Source of the DNA: Bacteroidales bacterium
Lineage (GTDB): Bacteria; Bacteroidota; Bacteroidia; Bacteroidales; F082
Assembly: GCA_023229245.1 (NCBI GenBank)
Contig: JALNZU010000012.1
Span: 1 to 64,000, forward strand
Direction of reading: 5' to 3'
DNA length: 64,000 nt
Within the stretch, counting starts at the first letter, position 1; every line of letters starts with the position of its first letter. The notes under the pieces are model-generated. The model saw only the letters and a list, made by a program, of their open reading frames with translations, did no database searches and was not told the origin of the DNA. The position numbers and the translations under genes were made by a program. Shown in pieces: positions 1 to 9,248 of the stretch.

Positions 1-523
1 TTCTTCCACACACGATTTCTTGGATAAAAAAATCCCCCTTTTGATGGTTTTATCCAAAGGGAGATTGTTGAAAGGCGTTTTTAATCCCTAAAATTAAAAA
101 TTATTCTATTTTCTGAAAGTGCCTATTGTAGTGGTTGTAAAAATTGGTCATTTCTTGGTGGCTACCAATGTCCAAATTGTAAGTCTTTGGGATACCGTGG
201 GATCGGCAAAATTGATTCAAAATTTTAAAAAACAATCTAATAGCTGCTGCGATTTAAGTGGCATTTACTATTTTAGAATTGAAAGTATGTTCTTCAATTG
301 ATCCCGATAGTTGCTTTCGGGATCGATAAAAAACCGCCACAGCAGCCTACTGGTCAGACGTTATCCCTTTGATACCCTCAAGAACTACCTTAGCATGGAA
401 GGCAAAACTACATTTTCAATCGTGTGATTGCATAGGACATAAATGTACTACAATTCATTATGTGCGCCTGTTTTACGAGACTAGCTCATTAGGATAGTGC
501 TGTTTTCAAGATACGTTGTGGGT
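1..523. other. Intergenic stretch, no supported gene
   Basis: I see no convincing gene here. Two overlapping inverted repeats lie at the left edge: 20-29 pairs with 48-57 (10 bp), and 31-43 pairs imperfectly with 55-66, so the two foldings compete. A further 8-bp stem-loop lies at 300-307/317-324, built on GATCCCGA. The plus frame 85-231 has no start codon but reads as a CxxC-x10-CxxC peptide, reported separately as a possible remnant. Confidence 0.5.
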
Positions 524-2836
524 TCATTCCACTACTATCTCGCTGATAAATATCCATGAAGGCTCGCCTGCGCTGGAGTGTTCTTTTGGATTTACACCTC
601 TGTTCCTGGCGGTAACACGTAGATAGCGAATGTTTTGAGCTTTTTTATCCATACGGAATGTTTTTAAAAGCCTACCACTTGCCATTGCCGGCACATCATT
701 TTCTTTTCTTGTCCATTCGGTAAAGGTTTTGCCATCACGGCTTATCTCTATTATCACTTCGGTGGGAAAGTAAATCCATGAGCCGGTTTGCTGCAATGTG
801 TGCACTTCAACCCTACGCACTTTTTGTTGGATTCTTAGATCAAGGGTTGCAATCATATCATCGCTCTGAAACCCTTTCCACAGCCCATCGGAAAAGCTGT
901 TAGAACCGAATATGCCATCCACTAACCCATATTCGCCTTGAGCGTCATAGCGTTCAGCATTTGGATGTGTAAGACTTAGCTTTGCTGCGAACGCCTTATG
1001 TATCCGATAGTCTCGTGTCATGGTAGCACCTTTTTTACTATTGTCATCAAACACTGCGGCTTTCAGTTGGGTGCTGTTTGTGATGCGTATAGGGTTTTCG
1101 TATCGCATATCATTTTTTGTCGGCTCTTTTCTTGTCAGTGTATATCGTATCTCTGGCTTGAACGCTTCTGAACTCAGTTCTATGACAAGCTGTTTATTCA
1201 TCGGATCTGCATGTGGATGTGCTCTGACCTGAAAAGCGCTCATTGAGTAGTTGAGACCCTCTTTTTCATAGCGTTTGTACTGAGTCTCCATACGTGCTGA
1301 AAACCAACCCCAGTTGCGTACTTCTTTTGGAGACCATACTACTTCAGCCAAGGCGGCTAATCGTGGGAAAAGCATATATTCAGCCTCTTTGGGCTGCGTG
1401 ATGAATTCAGTCCAGAGATTTGCCTGAGCACCAAGAATGAAATCATGCTTTTCTGTGGTTAGTTCAGCAGGGATTGGCTCATAGTCATATACCTTTCTTA
1501 ACGGTGTGTATCCGCCTATTGCTAATGGTTCAACATCAGGATCTCCCTGATAATAGTTTAAATAGCAATATTCACCGGGTGTCATAACAGCAAAATGTTG
1601 TTGTTGTGCGGCAGTTAGACCTCCTTCTTCCCCTCTCCACGACATCACGGCTGCATTGGGTGCCAAGCCTCCTTCAAGGATCTCATCCCAGCCCAACATT
1701 TGTCTTCCATGTTTATTGAGTACTTTTTCAATGCGGCGCATGAAATAGCTTTGCAGTTCGTCTTCATTGGCTAATCCTTCGTCCTGTATGCGTTTCTGGC
1801 ATTTCTCGCATCGTTTCCACTCGGTCTTATCAGCTTCATCGCCTCCAACATGGATAAAGCTTGAAGGGAAAAGTTCCATCACCTCTTGCAGTACTCCTTC
1901 CAGAAAATCGAAAGTAGCATCATTTCCGGCGCAATAGATATGCGATATGGGCCAGACGCCTCCGGGAGCCACACCCAGATTTTCACCGGTACAACTCAGC
2001 TCAGGATAAGCTGCTAAAGCCGACATCACATGAGCCGGCATTTCAATTTCAGGTATGATAGTGATGTTGCGCTCGGCAGCATACGTCACTATATGACGGA
2101 TCTCATCCTGTGTGTAATAGCCGCCATAGCTTGCTTTCTCGTTTGGAGCAAAAGGACGCGAGTCCCAGTGTATATCACTCATATCAACACGCCAGGCACC
2201 CGTTTCGGTGAGCTTGGGATATTTTTTTATTTCAATACGCCAGCCCTGATCATCCACTAAGTGCCAGTGAAACACATTCAGTTTGTGCTTTTCCATCTGA
2301 TCCAACAGTTTGTACACAAACTCTATAGGTATAAAATGACGTACTACATCAAGGTGTAGCCCACGATATCCAAATCGGGGATAATCAGTGATATGTACGG
2401 CCGGAATATTGCCCTCCTGAGCGTCGGAAAGTTGTAGCAAGGTTTGAAGTGCATAACGAAACCCGGCAATGGTATTGGCCTGAACTATCGTGGCTTGATC
2501 GTCAATCTGAAGCTTATAACCTTCTGTCCCAAGCCTTTTGTCCATAGGCTTTAGAAATGCTAACAGAATCGCATCCTGAAGAGTTACATGACTTTGAAGG
2601 GAAATTTGCGCAGGATCAAGGTTTAGCTTTTCAGCAAATAATGTGGTTAATGGCAGCAGATCGGGATGGTTGTAATAGATTTTTGTTTCCTGGCTCAACC
2701 GGAAGTTGCCTTCCATCTGTTGCAGGTGTGCCGGATAAGGTATAAGCGGCAGTTGTGCGTGCAGCATGAGGCAGCCAGACAGCAGCATTATCAGCGAAAA
2801 TATTTTTGAAGCCGTTTGATTGGATTTATGGAACAT
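524..2836 (-). CDS. Beta-N-acetylhexosaminidase, GH20, secreted
   Basis: Exo-acting beta-N-acetylhexosaminidase that removes terminal GlcNAc or GalNAc from glycans in the periplasm or outside the cell. Residues 1-28 form a signal peptide ending in HAQ (an LSGC lipobox is an alternative). A GH20b-like N-terminal domain follows, then the catalytic barrel with the Asp-Glu pair of the HVGGDEAD motif (D333, E334), the assisting-acid pair characteristic of GH20. After the barrel come a chitobiase-type C-terminal domain (roughly 580-650) and an F5/8 type C-like sugar-binding domain (roughly 670-770). The open frame extends to 2956, but that would overlap the fucosidase and add 40 residues before the signal peptide, so I start at 2836. 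It lies 43 nt behind the GH29 gene, probably co-transcribed, which suggests stepwise trimming of fucosylated, HexNAc-containing host or microbial glycans. Confidence 0.93.
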   Translation of the reverse strand: MFHKSNQTASKIFSLIMLLSGCLMLHAQLPLIPYPAHLQQMEGNFRLSQETKIYYNHPDLLPLTTLFAEKLNLDPAQISLQSHVTLQDAILLAFLKPMDKRLGTEGYKLQIDDQATIVQANTIAGFRYALQTLLQLSDAQEGNIPAVHITDYPRFGYRGLHLDVVRHFIPIEFVYKLLDQMEKHKLNVFHWHLVDDQGWRIEIKKYPKLTETGAWRVDMSDIHWDSRPFAPNEKASYGGYYTQDEIRHIVTYAAERNITIIPEIEMPAHVMSALAAYPELSCTGENLGVAPGGVWPISHIYCAGNDATFDFLEGVLQEVMELFPSSFIHVGGDEADKTEWKRCEKCQKRIQDEGLANEDELQSYFMRRIEKVLNKHGRQMLGWDEILEGGLAPNAAVMSWRGEEGGLTAAQQQHFAVMTPGEYCYLNYYQGDPDVEPLAIGGYTPLRKVYDYEPIPAELTTEKHDFILGAQANLWTEFITQPKEAEYMLFPRLAALAEVVWSPKEVRNWGWFSARMETQYKRYEKEGLNYSMSAFQVRAHPHADPMNKQLVIELSSEAFKPEIRYTLTRKEPTKNDMRYENPIRITNSTQLKAAVFDDNSKKGATMTRDYRIHKAFAAKLSLTHPNAERYDAQGEYGLVDGIFGSNSFSDGLWKGFQSDDMIATLDLRIQQKVRRVEVHTLQQTGSWIYFPTEVIIEISRDGKTFTEWTRKENDVPAMASGRLLKTFRMDKKAQNIRYLRVTARNRGVNPKEHSSAGEPSWIFISEIVVE

Positions 2837-2879
2837 ATAAGTCCGGAGTTTGAGTTGTACTGTAAACACAATAAAAAGT

Positions 2880-4691
2880 CTATTTATAGTTTTCAATCTT
2901 AAAAGTCCAGGCTGCGTGGTGTGGTATCTCGGCATATCGTATCTGGCTGAGGTCAATCACTAGCTGATCGTTTTCATAGCTCCAGCCTAATGGTCCTTCA
3001 CGTCCTAACAAGCTGATGACGGTTGTGTCATCCGGTTTGGGTATAGGCAGCCGGAGCGTATCACCAGGCCATTCTAAGCAGGTGGCATACAGGTTTCCTT
3101 GATTAAAGGTATAAGCTACGGTTTGCCGCATGGAACTGTATGTGGCATGGAGCCCGTGTGGCGCATCCGGGTAGTTCTCAGTATAAAAGTATTCTGTTCC
3201 TATAATTTGTCTTTCCATGGATTTACTCTCCCAATACAGACTTACTGAAGCTTCTAATAACTCTTCGTGGTATTCGACACGAACTGGATACCAGATATTT
3301 TTTTTGAGTTTGAATGTATTTTTTTTGTCTTTTGTTACTTTAGCAGCTGATCTTTCTTCTTCCGGCATCTGTTCCCATTGATCTATGATCAGTTGATTGT
3401 CGATATAAAGTCGTATCCCATCGTCGGCTATGGCGCTGAAGTGGTAGTCTTCTGTAGTCGGTGTTTTGAGGTATCCTGTCCATACGACTTTGAAGTGGTC
3501 TTCTGTTATTCCGGGTGCTGGACTGTTTCTGACCCAGTTAAAGTCAATCTGTGGATCTATTCTGTGGTAGTGGACTTCTTTTTCTTCTCCGGTTCTTTTC
3601 CAGTTTGTTGAACCATAAATAGCTTCTTCATTAATGGCGATCCACCTGCCTAAGTCTTTCAGTCGTTCTTCTTGCAGCAAAGGAATTTTTCCATCGGCTG
3701 CCGGTCCTACATTGATTGTTATCCCACCACCGTTGGCTACTGTTCGTATGAAGAAACGGATCAGTTCACCGGAAGTGAGATAGGCTTCGAGTTTTTCGTT
3801 TCTATTGAGTCCGAATGAGCGTCCTAACCCGCGTACTTCTGCCCATGGCCGGTCGGTTTGCAGACTTCCGGCACTATATTCAGGTGTCAGATAGCCGATA
3901 TTGGCACCATGTCCCCAGCGGTCATTGACGATGGCATCAGGCCCTACGGTTTGGTAATAAAACGAGATCAATTCGCGCGAGTGCCAGTCGTCTGCCGAGT
4001 GTGTCCAGTCGCCATCCGAAAACAGCAGATCAGGTTTATAGGTTTCTATCAGTTCCTTGAATTGGGGAATCATATGCTCTTCGACGTACTTTTGTATGGA
4101 GTCGTGTGGGTCGTTATCCCATTTGTGAAGTGCATTATTCCATTCAGGTAGTGAATAATACAGTCCGAATCGAATGCCTTGTTTCTTCACTGCACGGGCT
4201 AACTCTTCCAAAATGTTTCGGTTAGGTCCTGTATCCACTGTGTTCCATCCGGGTGCATATTTACTTGGCCACAGGCAATAACCATCGTGATGTTTTGAAA
4301 CTAATATGATATATTTCGCTCCTGTGCTTCTGAAGATTGATGCCCATTCATCGGCATCGAAGAGCTCGGCTTTGAATAATGGCGCAAAGTCGTTGTAGTC
4401 GAAATCTTCACCCCAGTTTTTCTTCATAAATTCTACCCTGTTGTGAGTACCCACCTGAAGCCCACGAAGATACCATTCGCCATATGATTCAGCACCCCCA
4501 TAAGAAGGAACGGAATATATACCCCAGTGGATAAAAATACCCAGTTTAGCATCCTTAAACCACTGAGGATAAGGACGACTGCGAAGCTCCTCCCAACTGC
4601 GAATATCTGTTTGTGCTTTGGCAATGGAAAAATATCCTACAAAAACAAGAGACAAAACCACTGATAGACTAAAACGTTTTAATACATTCAT
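2880..4691 (-). CDS. Alpha-L-fucosidase, GH29, with PA14 domain
   Basis: Retaining alpha-L-fucosidase releasing terminal fucose from oligosaccharides. The signal peptide ends at AKAQ (about residue 27). The GH29 barrel opens with the typical KLGIFIHWG segment (about 49-57) and carries YIILVSKHHDGYCLW (about 127-141). The nucleophile is predicted to be D226 in LLFSDGDW, which aligns with the family's W/F-x-D segment. A PA14-type carbohydrate-binding domain follows at about 350-480 (TEDYHFSAIADDGIRLYID), then a beta-sandwich tail similar to the GH29 C-terminal domain. The PA14 insertion between barrel and tail is a less usual arrangement. First gene of the two-gene hydrolase operon. No classic TAnnTTTG promoter is visible upstream; TAACTTTA at about 4724 on the minus strand is the closest match. 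Confidence 0.93.
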   Translation of the reverse strand: MNVLKRFSLSVVLSLVFVGYFSIAKAQTDIRSWEELRSRPYPQWFKDAKLGIFIHWGIYSVPSYGGAESYGEWYLRGLQVGTHNRVEFMKKNWGEDFDYNDFAPLFKAELFDADEWASIFRSTGAKYIILVSKHHDGYCLWPSKYAPGWNTVDTGPNRNILEELARAVKKQGIRFGLYYSLPEWNNALHKWDNDPHDSIQKYVEEHMIPQFKELIETYKPDLLFSDGDWTHSADDWHSRELISFYYQTVGPDAIVNDRWGHGANIGYLTPEYSAGSLQTDRPWAEVRGLGRSFGLNRNEKLEAYLTSGELIRFFIRTVANGGGITINVGPAADGKIPLLQEERLKDLGRWIAINEEAIYGSTNWKRTGEEKEVHYHRIDPQIDFNWVRNSPAPGITEDHFKVVWTGYLKTPTTEDYHFSAIADDGIRLYIDNQLIIDQWEQMPEEERSAAKVTKDKKNTFKLKKNIWYPVRVEYHEELLEASVSLYWESKSMERQIIGTEYFYTENYPDAPHGLHATYSSMRQTVAYTFNQGNLYATCLEWPGDTLRLPIPKPDDTTVISLLGREGPLGWSYENDQLVIDLSQIRYAEIPHHAAWTFKIENYK

Positions 4692-4892
4692 ACTCAGCTT
4701 GATGACTTAATAAAAGTATTATATATAGTTCGTAAAGTTAATGAGATTTTTTTGGATAGCATCCTGATTTTACCGTATTATCGTTTACGAGTTTTTAGGC
4801 ACGCAAAGGTGAGTTTTCTTTTTTGGTGAAACTCCTATCAGCTAAAGATTATTAATCTGAATATTAATGTTTTGAGTGAAAATACATCAAGC

Positions 4893-6461
4893 TTAGAACG
4901 GGTCTGGAAGCTTTTGCAGCTCATAGAGTTGGAACACAAAAAAGCGTTTGGCAGGCTGCTGTGCCCTATAAATTTCTATGGTATCGACTGGCACAATTTC
5001 TTTGAACCAATCTTGATATATTTCTGCCGGATGCTTGTAGTCGCGGCTGTTGGTGATATACCAATAATTCCTGCCAATCTGAAGTCCTCCTCTCAGCTCA
5101 TTGATCCAGTGATATTTATGTAATTTATGAAGAGGGCCTAAGCCGAACACCTGCATATGCAAGGGTCGGGCAACATAATAATCCAGATGAGCTAAAGGAA
5201 ACCAGTTCTCTCCTATGATCGCATCCGATTCATCCATATCTCCTAAGGCTATATGCTTTTCACGTATGGTTTTAAATGATCCTTCAAGTTGTTTCCAACC
5301 ATACATATCTAAGCTGACATCGTGCCGGCTTATCCTGTGATAAGACTCATTCTTATCTGAAGGAAATATACCATATTTTATCTGTGCAATGCCTCCTGCC
5401 AAGACGGCTATCAAAAGAAAAAGCGATACTGAAATTGAGGAAGGAAACAATAGGCTTGTTTTTTTTTGAGACTGTGATTCAGTAAGCCAGAGAGCAGCTA
5501 AAAGCAATAATCCACTATATGCCGGACCTGACCAATGGGGTAAGGTGAAGCGAAAGAGCGAGAAAAACAAGAAAAGGCCTATCATGGGTAAAGAAGTCCA
5601 TATGATCAGGCGACGCATATCGGAACGCAATACTAATTTCTTTTTTGCTATGGCTACTAATGACAGGATAATAAGGATCACATTAACTGGATTATTATAA
5701 AGAAATTGTCCGGCTAATTCCTGAAAGAAAGAAGTGAAACGCAGCCCCGATTCAAAAATATTTATCCGATCACCATGAAAACTAAAGCTGATAAACTGAT
5801 GCGTGATATTCCAGAACAATACAGGTGAGAAGATAAGGAACGACAGGAATACCGAAACATATAAGACAGGTTGTCTCAGCCAGTTTCGTTGATAAAGCAG
5901 CACATACATAGCTAACCCAACCCACAGAAAAACGGCTGTGTATTTGGATAGCATCCCCAGACCTATACTAAGCCCTAACCAGAGCATTTTCTTACGAAAA
6001 CGCAAGCTATTTGCTTCTGTTTGCAGCAGTTGTATCATCAGCCAGAGCGATAGGATCCAGAAGAGGGTTTGAGGAGTATCGGGTAGTATCAATATACCGG
6101 TGATCACAAAAGCATAAACAGAGGCAGTATAAAGCAAAGCCGCATACCAGCCGGCCATCTCATTTCGAAGCTGACATCCAATTTTATATATGAAATAAGT
6201 GTTGAACGTCATACATACTACTGAGGCTAACCGGATAAACACCTCTTGATCCCATTGCAGGCTGAAGCTGAAAAAGCGGATGAACCATCCCACCATAGGA
6301 GGATGGTCGTAATGGCTCCAATCAGGATACAGTGCATACGTCCAGTAATAGACCTCATCATTGCTCAGCTCAAGCCATGCTGATAATAGCAGTCGTATAG
6401 CAGCACTCAGCAGCAATAGCAGCCATAGCTTCATTGGGATGGATTGTAATTTTGATCTCAT
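4893..6461 (-). CDS. GT39/ArnT-like membrane glycosyltransferase
   Basis: Polytopic membrane protein of the PMT/ArnT (glycosyltransferase 39) family, which moves a sugar from a polyprenyl-phosphate donor to a lipid or protein acceptor on the periplasmic face. The first periplasmic loop carries the expected acidic motif (LSNDEVYYWTYA, about residues 32-43) followed by DWSHYDHPPMVGWF. About 10 hydrophobic segments follow, then a soluble C-terminal tail of roughly 150 residues. Acceptor and sugar cannot be read from sequence; lipid A modification or protein O-glycosylation (known in Bacteroidetes) are both possible. It sits 74 nt downstream of the dihydrouridine synthase gene. A TATTTTTG box at 6518-6525 on the minus strand could give it its own promoter, but no matching -33 element is evident. 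Confidence 0.85.
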   Translation of the reverse strand: MRSKLQSIPMKLWLLLLLSAAIRLLLSAWLELSNDEVYYWTYALYPDWSHYDHPPMVGWFIRFFSFSLQWDQEVFIRLASVVCMTFNTYFIYKIGCQLRNEMAGWYAALLYTASVYAFVITGILILPDTPQTLFWILSLWLMIQLLQTEANSLRFRKKMLWLGLSIGLGMLSKYTAVFLWVGLAMYVLLYQRNWLRQPVLYVSVFLSFLIFSPVLFWNITHQFISFSFHGDRINIFESGLRFTSFFQELAGQFLYNNPVNVILIILSLVAIAKKKLVLRSDMRRLIIWTSLPMIGLFLFFSLFRFTLPHWSGPAYSGLLLLAALWLTESQSQKKTSLLFPSSISVSLFLLIAVLAGGIAQIKYGIFPSDKNESYHRISRHDVSLDMYGWKQLEGSFKTIREKHIALGDMDESDAIIGENWFPLAHLDYYVARPLHMQVFGLGPLHKLHKYHWINELRGGLQIGRNYWYITNSRDYKHPAEIYQDWFKEIVPVDTIEIYRAQQPAKRFFVFQLYELQKLPDPF

Positions 6462-6535
6462 GGTATTGCCACCTTTTGAGCAGTATAAGTGGTATTAAAT
6501 CTTTCTATTATTAGCTGCAAAAATACATAATAAGC

Positions 6536-7567
6536 TCAAGGATATTGTGTTTTATCCTGCTCCTCTTTGTCAAGCTTACGCTGATAGCCTTTCCCTATCC
6601 ATTGATTTGATTTCATCACTTCGGATACTGCATTTTCATACTCTTCAAAAGTTTTCACCCTCTTGACCAATCTCCAAACCTGCTGTTCATCATCGAATGA
6701 ATAGCGCAGATACGACCATAGCTCTTTCATTCGACCCAAGGTGTTCAGATTATCCCTGCTATGTGTGCGACGCAGATAATAAATCTCCTGTAGAAATTTT
6801 TCAACGGTTTGAAGACGCTGGACTGAATGTATTGTACCTGCTTGTTTTTTGATATCAGCAGCTAAAAAGGGATCGGATAACAGTCCACGTCCTAACATCC
6901 AGCTTTGAACTGCCGGGAATTTTTTCGACAGTTTGAGGTATGTCTCCACTGAAAAGATATCGCCGTTATAGGCCAATTCGGGGATGATGCGCTTGTGTAT
7001 CCGGCCAAACTCTTTTGTAAGCGGGCTGCCCTTATAAAGCTGTTTCCCAATGCGTGCATGTATGATCAGTTGATTCAACCCATACTGATTAAAAAGGGGT
7101 ATCAGTTGGTCAATCTCATGGTGTTGTTCGTACCCTAACCGACATTTCACACTATATCGTATTTTTCCATAAGCCGATAAAATTTCTAATAGCTGTTTGA
7201 CGATATCGGGATATGGCAATATGCCGGAGCCTCGTTTTTTACGTGCTACAAGAGGGTAGGGGCAGCCCATGTTCAGGTTCATCTCGGTGAAGCCCATTGC
7301 GTTGATCTGTTGAGCAAAACGAAGCACCTCATCTGCATCATTGCTAAGAAGCTGAGGAATAAGTTTATCCATAGGATTCAAGTTGGGATCAATCTCGGGC
7401 GTATGCAGGTTTTTACTGTTATCTGTATGGATACCACTAAAAAAAGCTGTGAAAAACTGATCAATGCCATTAAAATATTTTTGGAATGCGATGCGGTACC
7501 ACACATCGGTGATGCCTTGAAAAGGACCCAACTGAAGCTTTGGTTCAGCCTGGTTGGAAACTGTCAT
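6536..7567 (-). CDS. tRNA-dihydrouridine synthase family protein
   Basis: FMN-dependent reductase converting uridine to dihydrouridine in the tRNA D-loop. The TIM-barrel start motif GPFQGITDVWYR (about residues 18-29) and the active-site segment MNLNMGCPYP (with the proton-donating Cys) are present, followed by KKRGSGIL and a conserved IHARIGKQLYKG loop. At 343 residues it is normal length for the family. Its ATG overlaps the Lnt stop codon by 4 nt (ATGA), so the two are translationally coupled. Which uridine position it modifies (DusA, B or C type) I cannot assign. It resembles a divergent Dus clade often found in Bacteroidetes rather than canonical DusB. Confidence 0.88.
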   Translation of the reverse strand: MTVSNQAEPKLQLGPFQGITDVWYRIAFQKYFNGIDQFFTAFFSGIHTDNSKNLHTPEIDPNLNPMDKLIPQLLSNDADEVLRFAQQINAMGFTEMNLNMGCPYPLVARKKRGSGILPYPDIVKQLLEILSAYGKIRYSVKCRLGYEQHHEIDQLIPLFNQYGLNQLIIHARIGKQLYKGSPLTKEFGRIHKRIIPELAYNGDIFSVETYLKLSKKFPAVQSWMLGRGLLSDPFLAADIKKQAGTIHSVQRLQTVEKFLQEIYYLRRTHSRDNLNTLGRMKELWSYLRYSFDDEQQVWRLVKRVKTFEEYENAVSEVMKSNQWIGKGYQRKLDKEEQDKTQYP

Positions 7568-9171
7568 AATGCCTTTTGCAGTTTCAAGATACGTCTAATG
7601 ATGGCATTGATCAGGAATATGGCGCTGACAAAAAGAGCTACTCTGGCTATGTAATCGCCAAAACGTACATACACTGTTATTTTTTCGTTGGTGATCAGTT
7701 TTTCTTTTATCACATCCGGCTGCCAATATGCGGTAGTCTGATGCAGCTCGCCCCGCTGGTCCACGAAGGCTGACACACCAGTGTTGGCTGAACGGGCGAT
7801 GCTTCGGCGGGTTTCAATAGCCCGTAGCTTCGCAAATTCAAGATGTTGTTTATAACCGGGAGTATTACCCCACCAGCCGTCGTTGGTAGCAATAAAGATC
7901 AGATTGGCACCCCTGCGGATATACTGTGTTACGAACTCCCCATAGACCGATTCGTAGCATATGACAGGTGCGATGCGAAAGCGTTTATCCTGATTCAAAA
8001 AAACCTGTCGCTCTTCATCTGTCTTCAATGTTCCTACCGTCCCACCCAGATCAATGGCATAATTTCGCAGAGGACGCAACCACCACCATGATGGCATCAT
8101 CTCCACGCCTGGTGTGAGCTTGGATTTATGATAAGACTGTATGTAAGAGGTTGAGTCTAAGTAAAAAACGGTGTTATACGCAAAATAATATCCTTCCATA
8201 GTACGGAATTTCCGGGCTGCCGGATGAGCCTCCATCCCATTGGGTACCATGCTGAAGGTGCTGGCACCTATGAGGATAGCTGTCTTGGGATGCTGTGCAA
8301 TAAAAGATTTCAATAAGTTTAATCCCGATGACTTATGCAGCTGTTCTTCCCATATCTCCTCTTGTATGGCCGATTCGGGTGCTACTATAAAATCGGTATC
8401 CTCATCAAGTTTTTGTAACGCTAATTCTAAATTGCGTTGTATGACAGATTCGGGTGCAAGTCCGTATTGTTCGCTATAAGGATCGAGATTGGGTTGGACC
8501 ACCACTATATTAACGGCTTGACCACTTTCTTCATAGCTGTGATATATCCACAAAGAAGCAAGTATTGGAATAAGGATGACGGTTAGTATTCCTGCTGCTT
8601 GTTTCCAGATACGGTTTATAGGAGTTTTGTCTGAACCTAAGTTTCGGATCAGTTGGAACACCATGATATTCACCACTAATATCCAGGCTGTACCGCCTGC
8701 AACACCAGTGTACTCGTACCATTGAATCCATTTGTGTTGGGTAGAAAACACATGTCCGAGATTAAGCCAGGGCCAGCTCAGATCCCAGTCCAAATGAAAC
8801 CACTCCCAGCTCAGCCAATAAAATATTAAGATAGCAAAGCCTTTGCGATTGTCGTACATAAATTTTTTGGTCAGGTGGAACATCCAGAATACCACTGTCA
8901 TAAAAAATGAGTTGAGTAGGATAGCTCCTATAGCGCCTACTTCTGTAGAGTTCCATATCCACCAGGTTGTGAGGGTGTTCCATACAAAAAAGCAAAGCCA
9001 TGCCAACCAAAACATACCTTTCTTTCCTGATTGTCCTAGTTGGTCTTGGACAAAAAGCAGGGGAACCCACGCCACAAATATCAAAGGTGCAAAGCCATTG
9101 GCTGGCCAGGCAAGGCTCATCAGCACTGCAGATAAGAGCGACAGGATGACGGCTTGAATCTTATTCATCAA
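7564..9171 (-). CDS. lnt: Apolipoprotein N-acyltransferase
   Basis: Inner-membrane enzyme that adds the third acyl chain to the N-terminal cysteine of lipoproteins. About eight N-terminal transmembrane segments precede a nitrilase-type catalytic domain (about 220-490). The nitrilase triad is visible as E266 (FIVAPES), K349 (SYHKSK) and C405 (PVICYESVYG). The residue W-rich loop MPSWWW that follows the lysine is typical of the periplasmic active-site lid. Length 535 is normal. The gene lies 77 nt downstream of hflX; a TACTTTTG box at 9188-9195 (minus) fits a Bacteroidetes -7 element, although its -33 partner is unclear. A full-length Lnt is consistent with the several predicted lipoproteins in this window (GldD, the DUF4270 protein). 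Confidence 0.93.
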   Translation of the reverse strand: MMNKIQAVILSLLSAVLMSLAWPANGFAPLIFVAWVPLLFVQDQLGQSGKKGMFWLAWLCFFVWNTLTTWWIWNSTEVGAIGAILLNSFFMTVVFWMFHLTKKFMYDNRKGFAILIFYWLSWEWFHLDWDLSWPWLNLGHVFSTQHKWIQWYEYTGVAGGTAWILVVNIMVFQLIRNLGSDKTPINRIWKQAAGILTVILIPILASLWIYHSYEESGQAVNIVVVQPNLDPYSEQYGLAPESVIQRNLELALQKLDEDTDFIVAPESAIQEEIWEEQLHKSSGLNLLKSFIAQHPKTAILIGASTFSMVPNGMEAHPAARKFRTMEGYYFAYNTVFYLDSTSYIQSYHKSKLTPGVEMMPSWWWLRPLRNYAIDLGGTVGTLKTDEERQVFLNQDKRFRIAPVICYESVYGEFVTQYIRRGANLIFIATNDGWWGNTPGYKQHLEFAKLRAIETRRSIARSANTGVSAFVDQRGELHQTTAYWQPDVIKEKLITNEKITVYVRFGDYIARVALFVSAIFLINAIIRRILKLQKAL

Positions 9172-9248
9172 TACCTGAATTAAGTCACAAAAGTAAAGAT
9201 AATGCGTATATAAGCCGGATGTATTGTGACTTTATAGACGACAGATCA

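Noticed and set aside
119..301. 60-residue plus frame near the left edge
   Set aside because: No recognisable motif and a competing frame has the more interesting pattern; base composition looks intergenic.
2837..2956. Longer start for the GH20 gene
   Set aside because: It would place 40 residues before a good signal peptide and overlap the upstream fucosidase gene by 77 nt.
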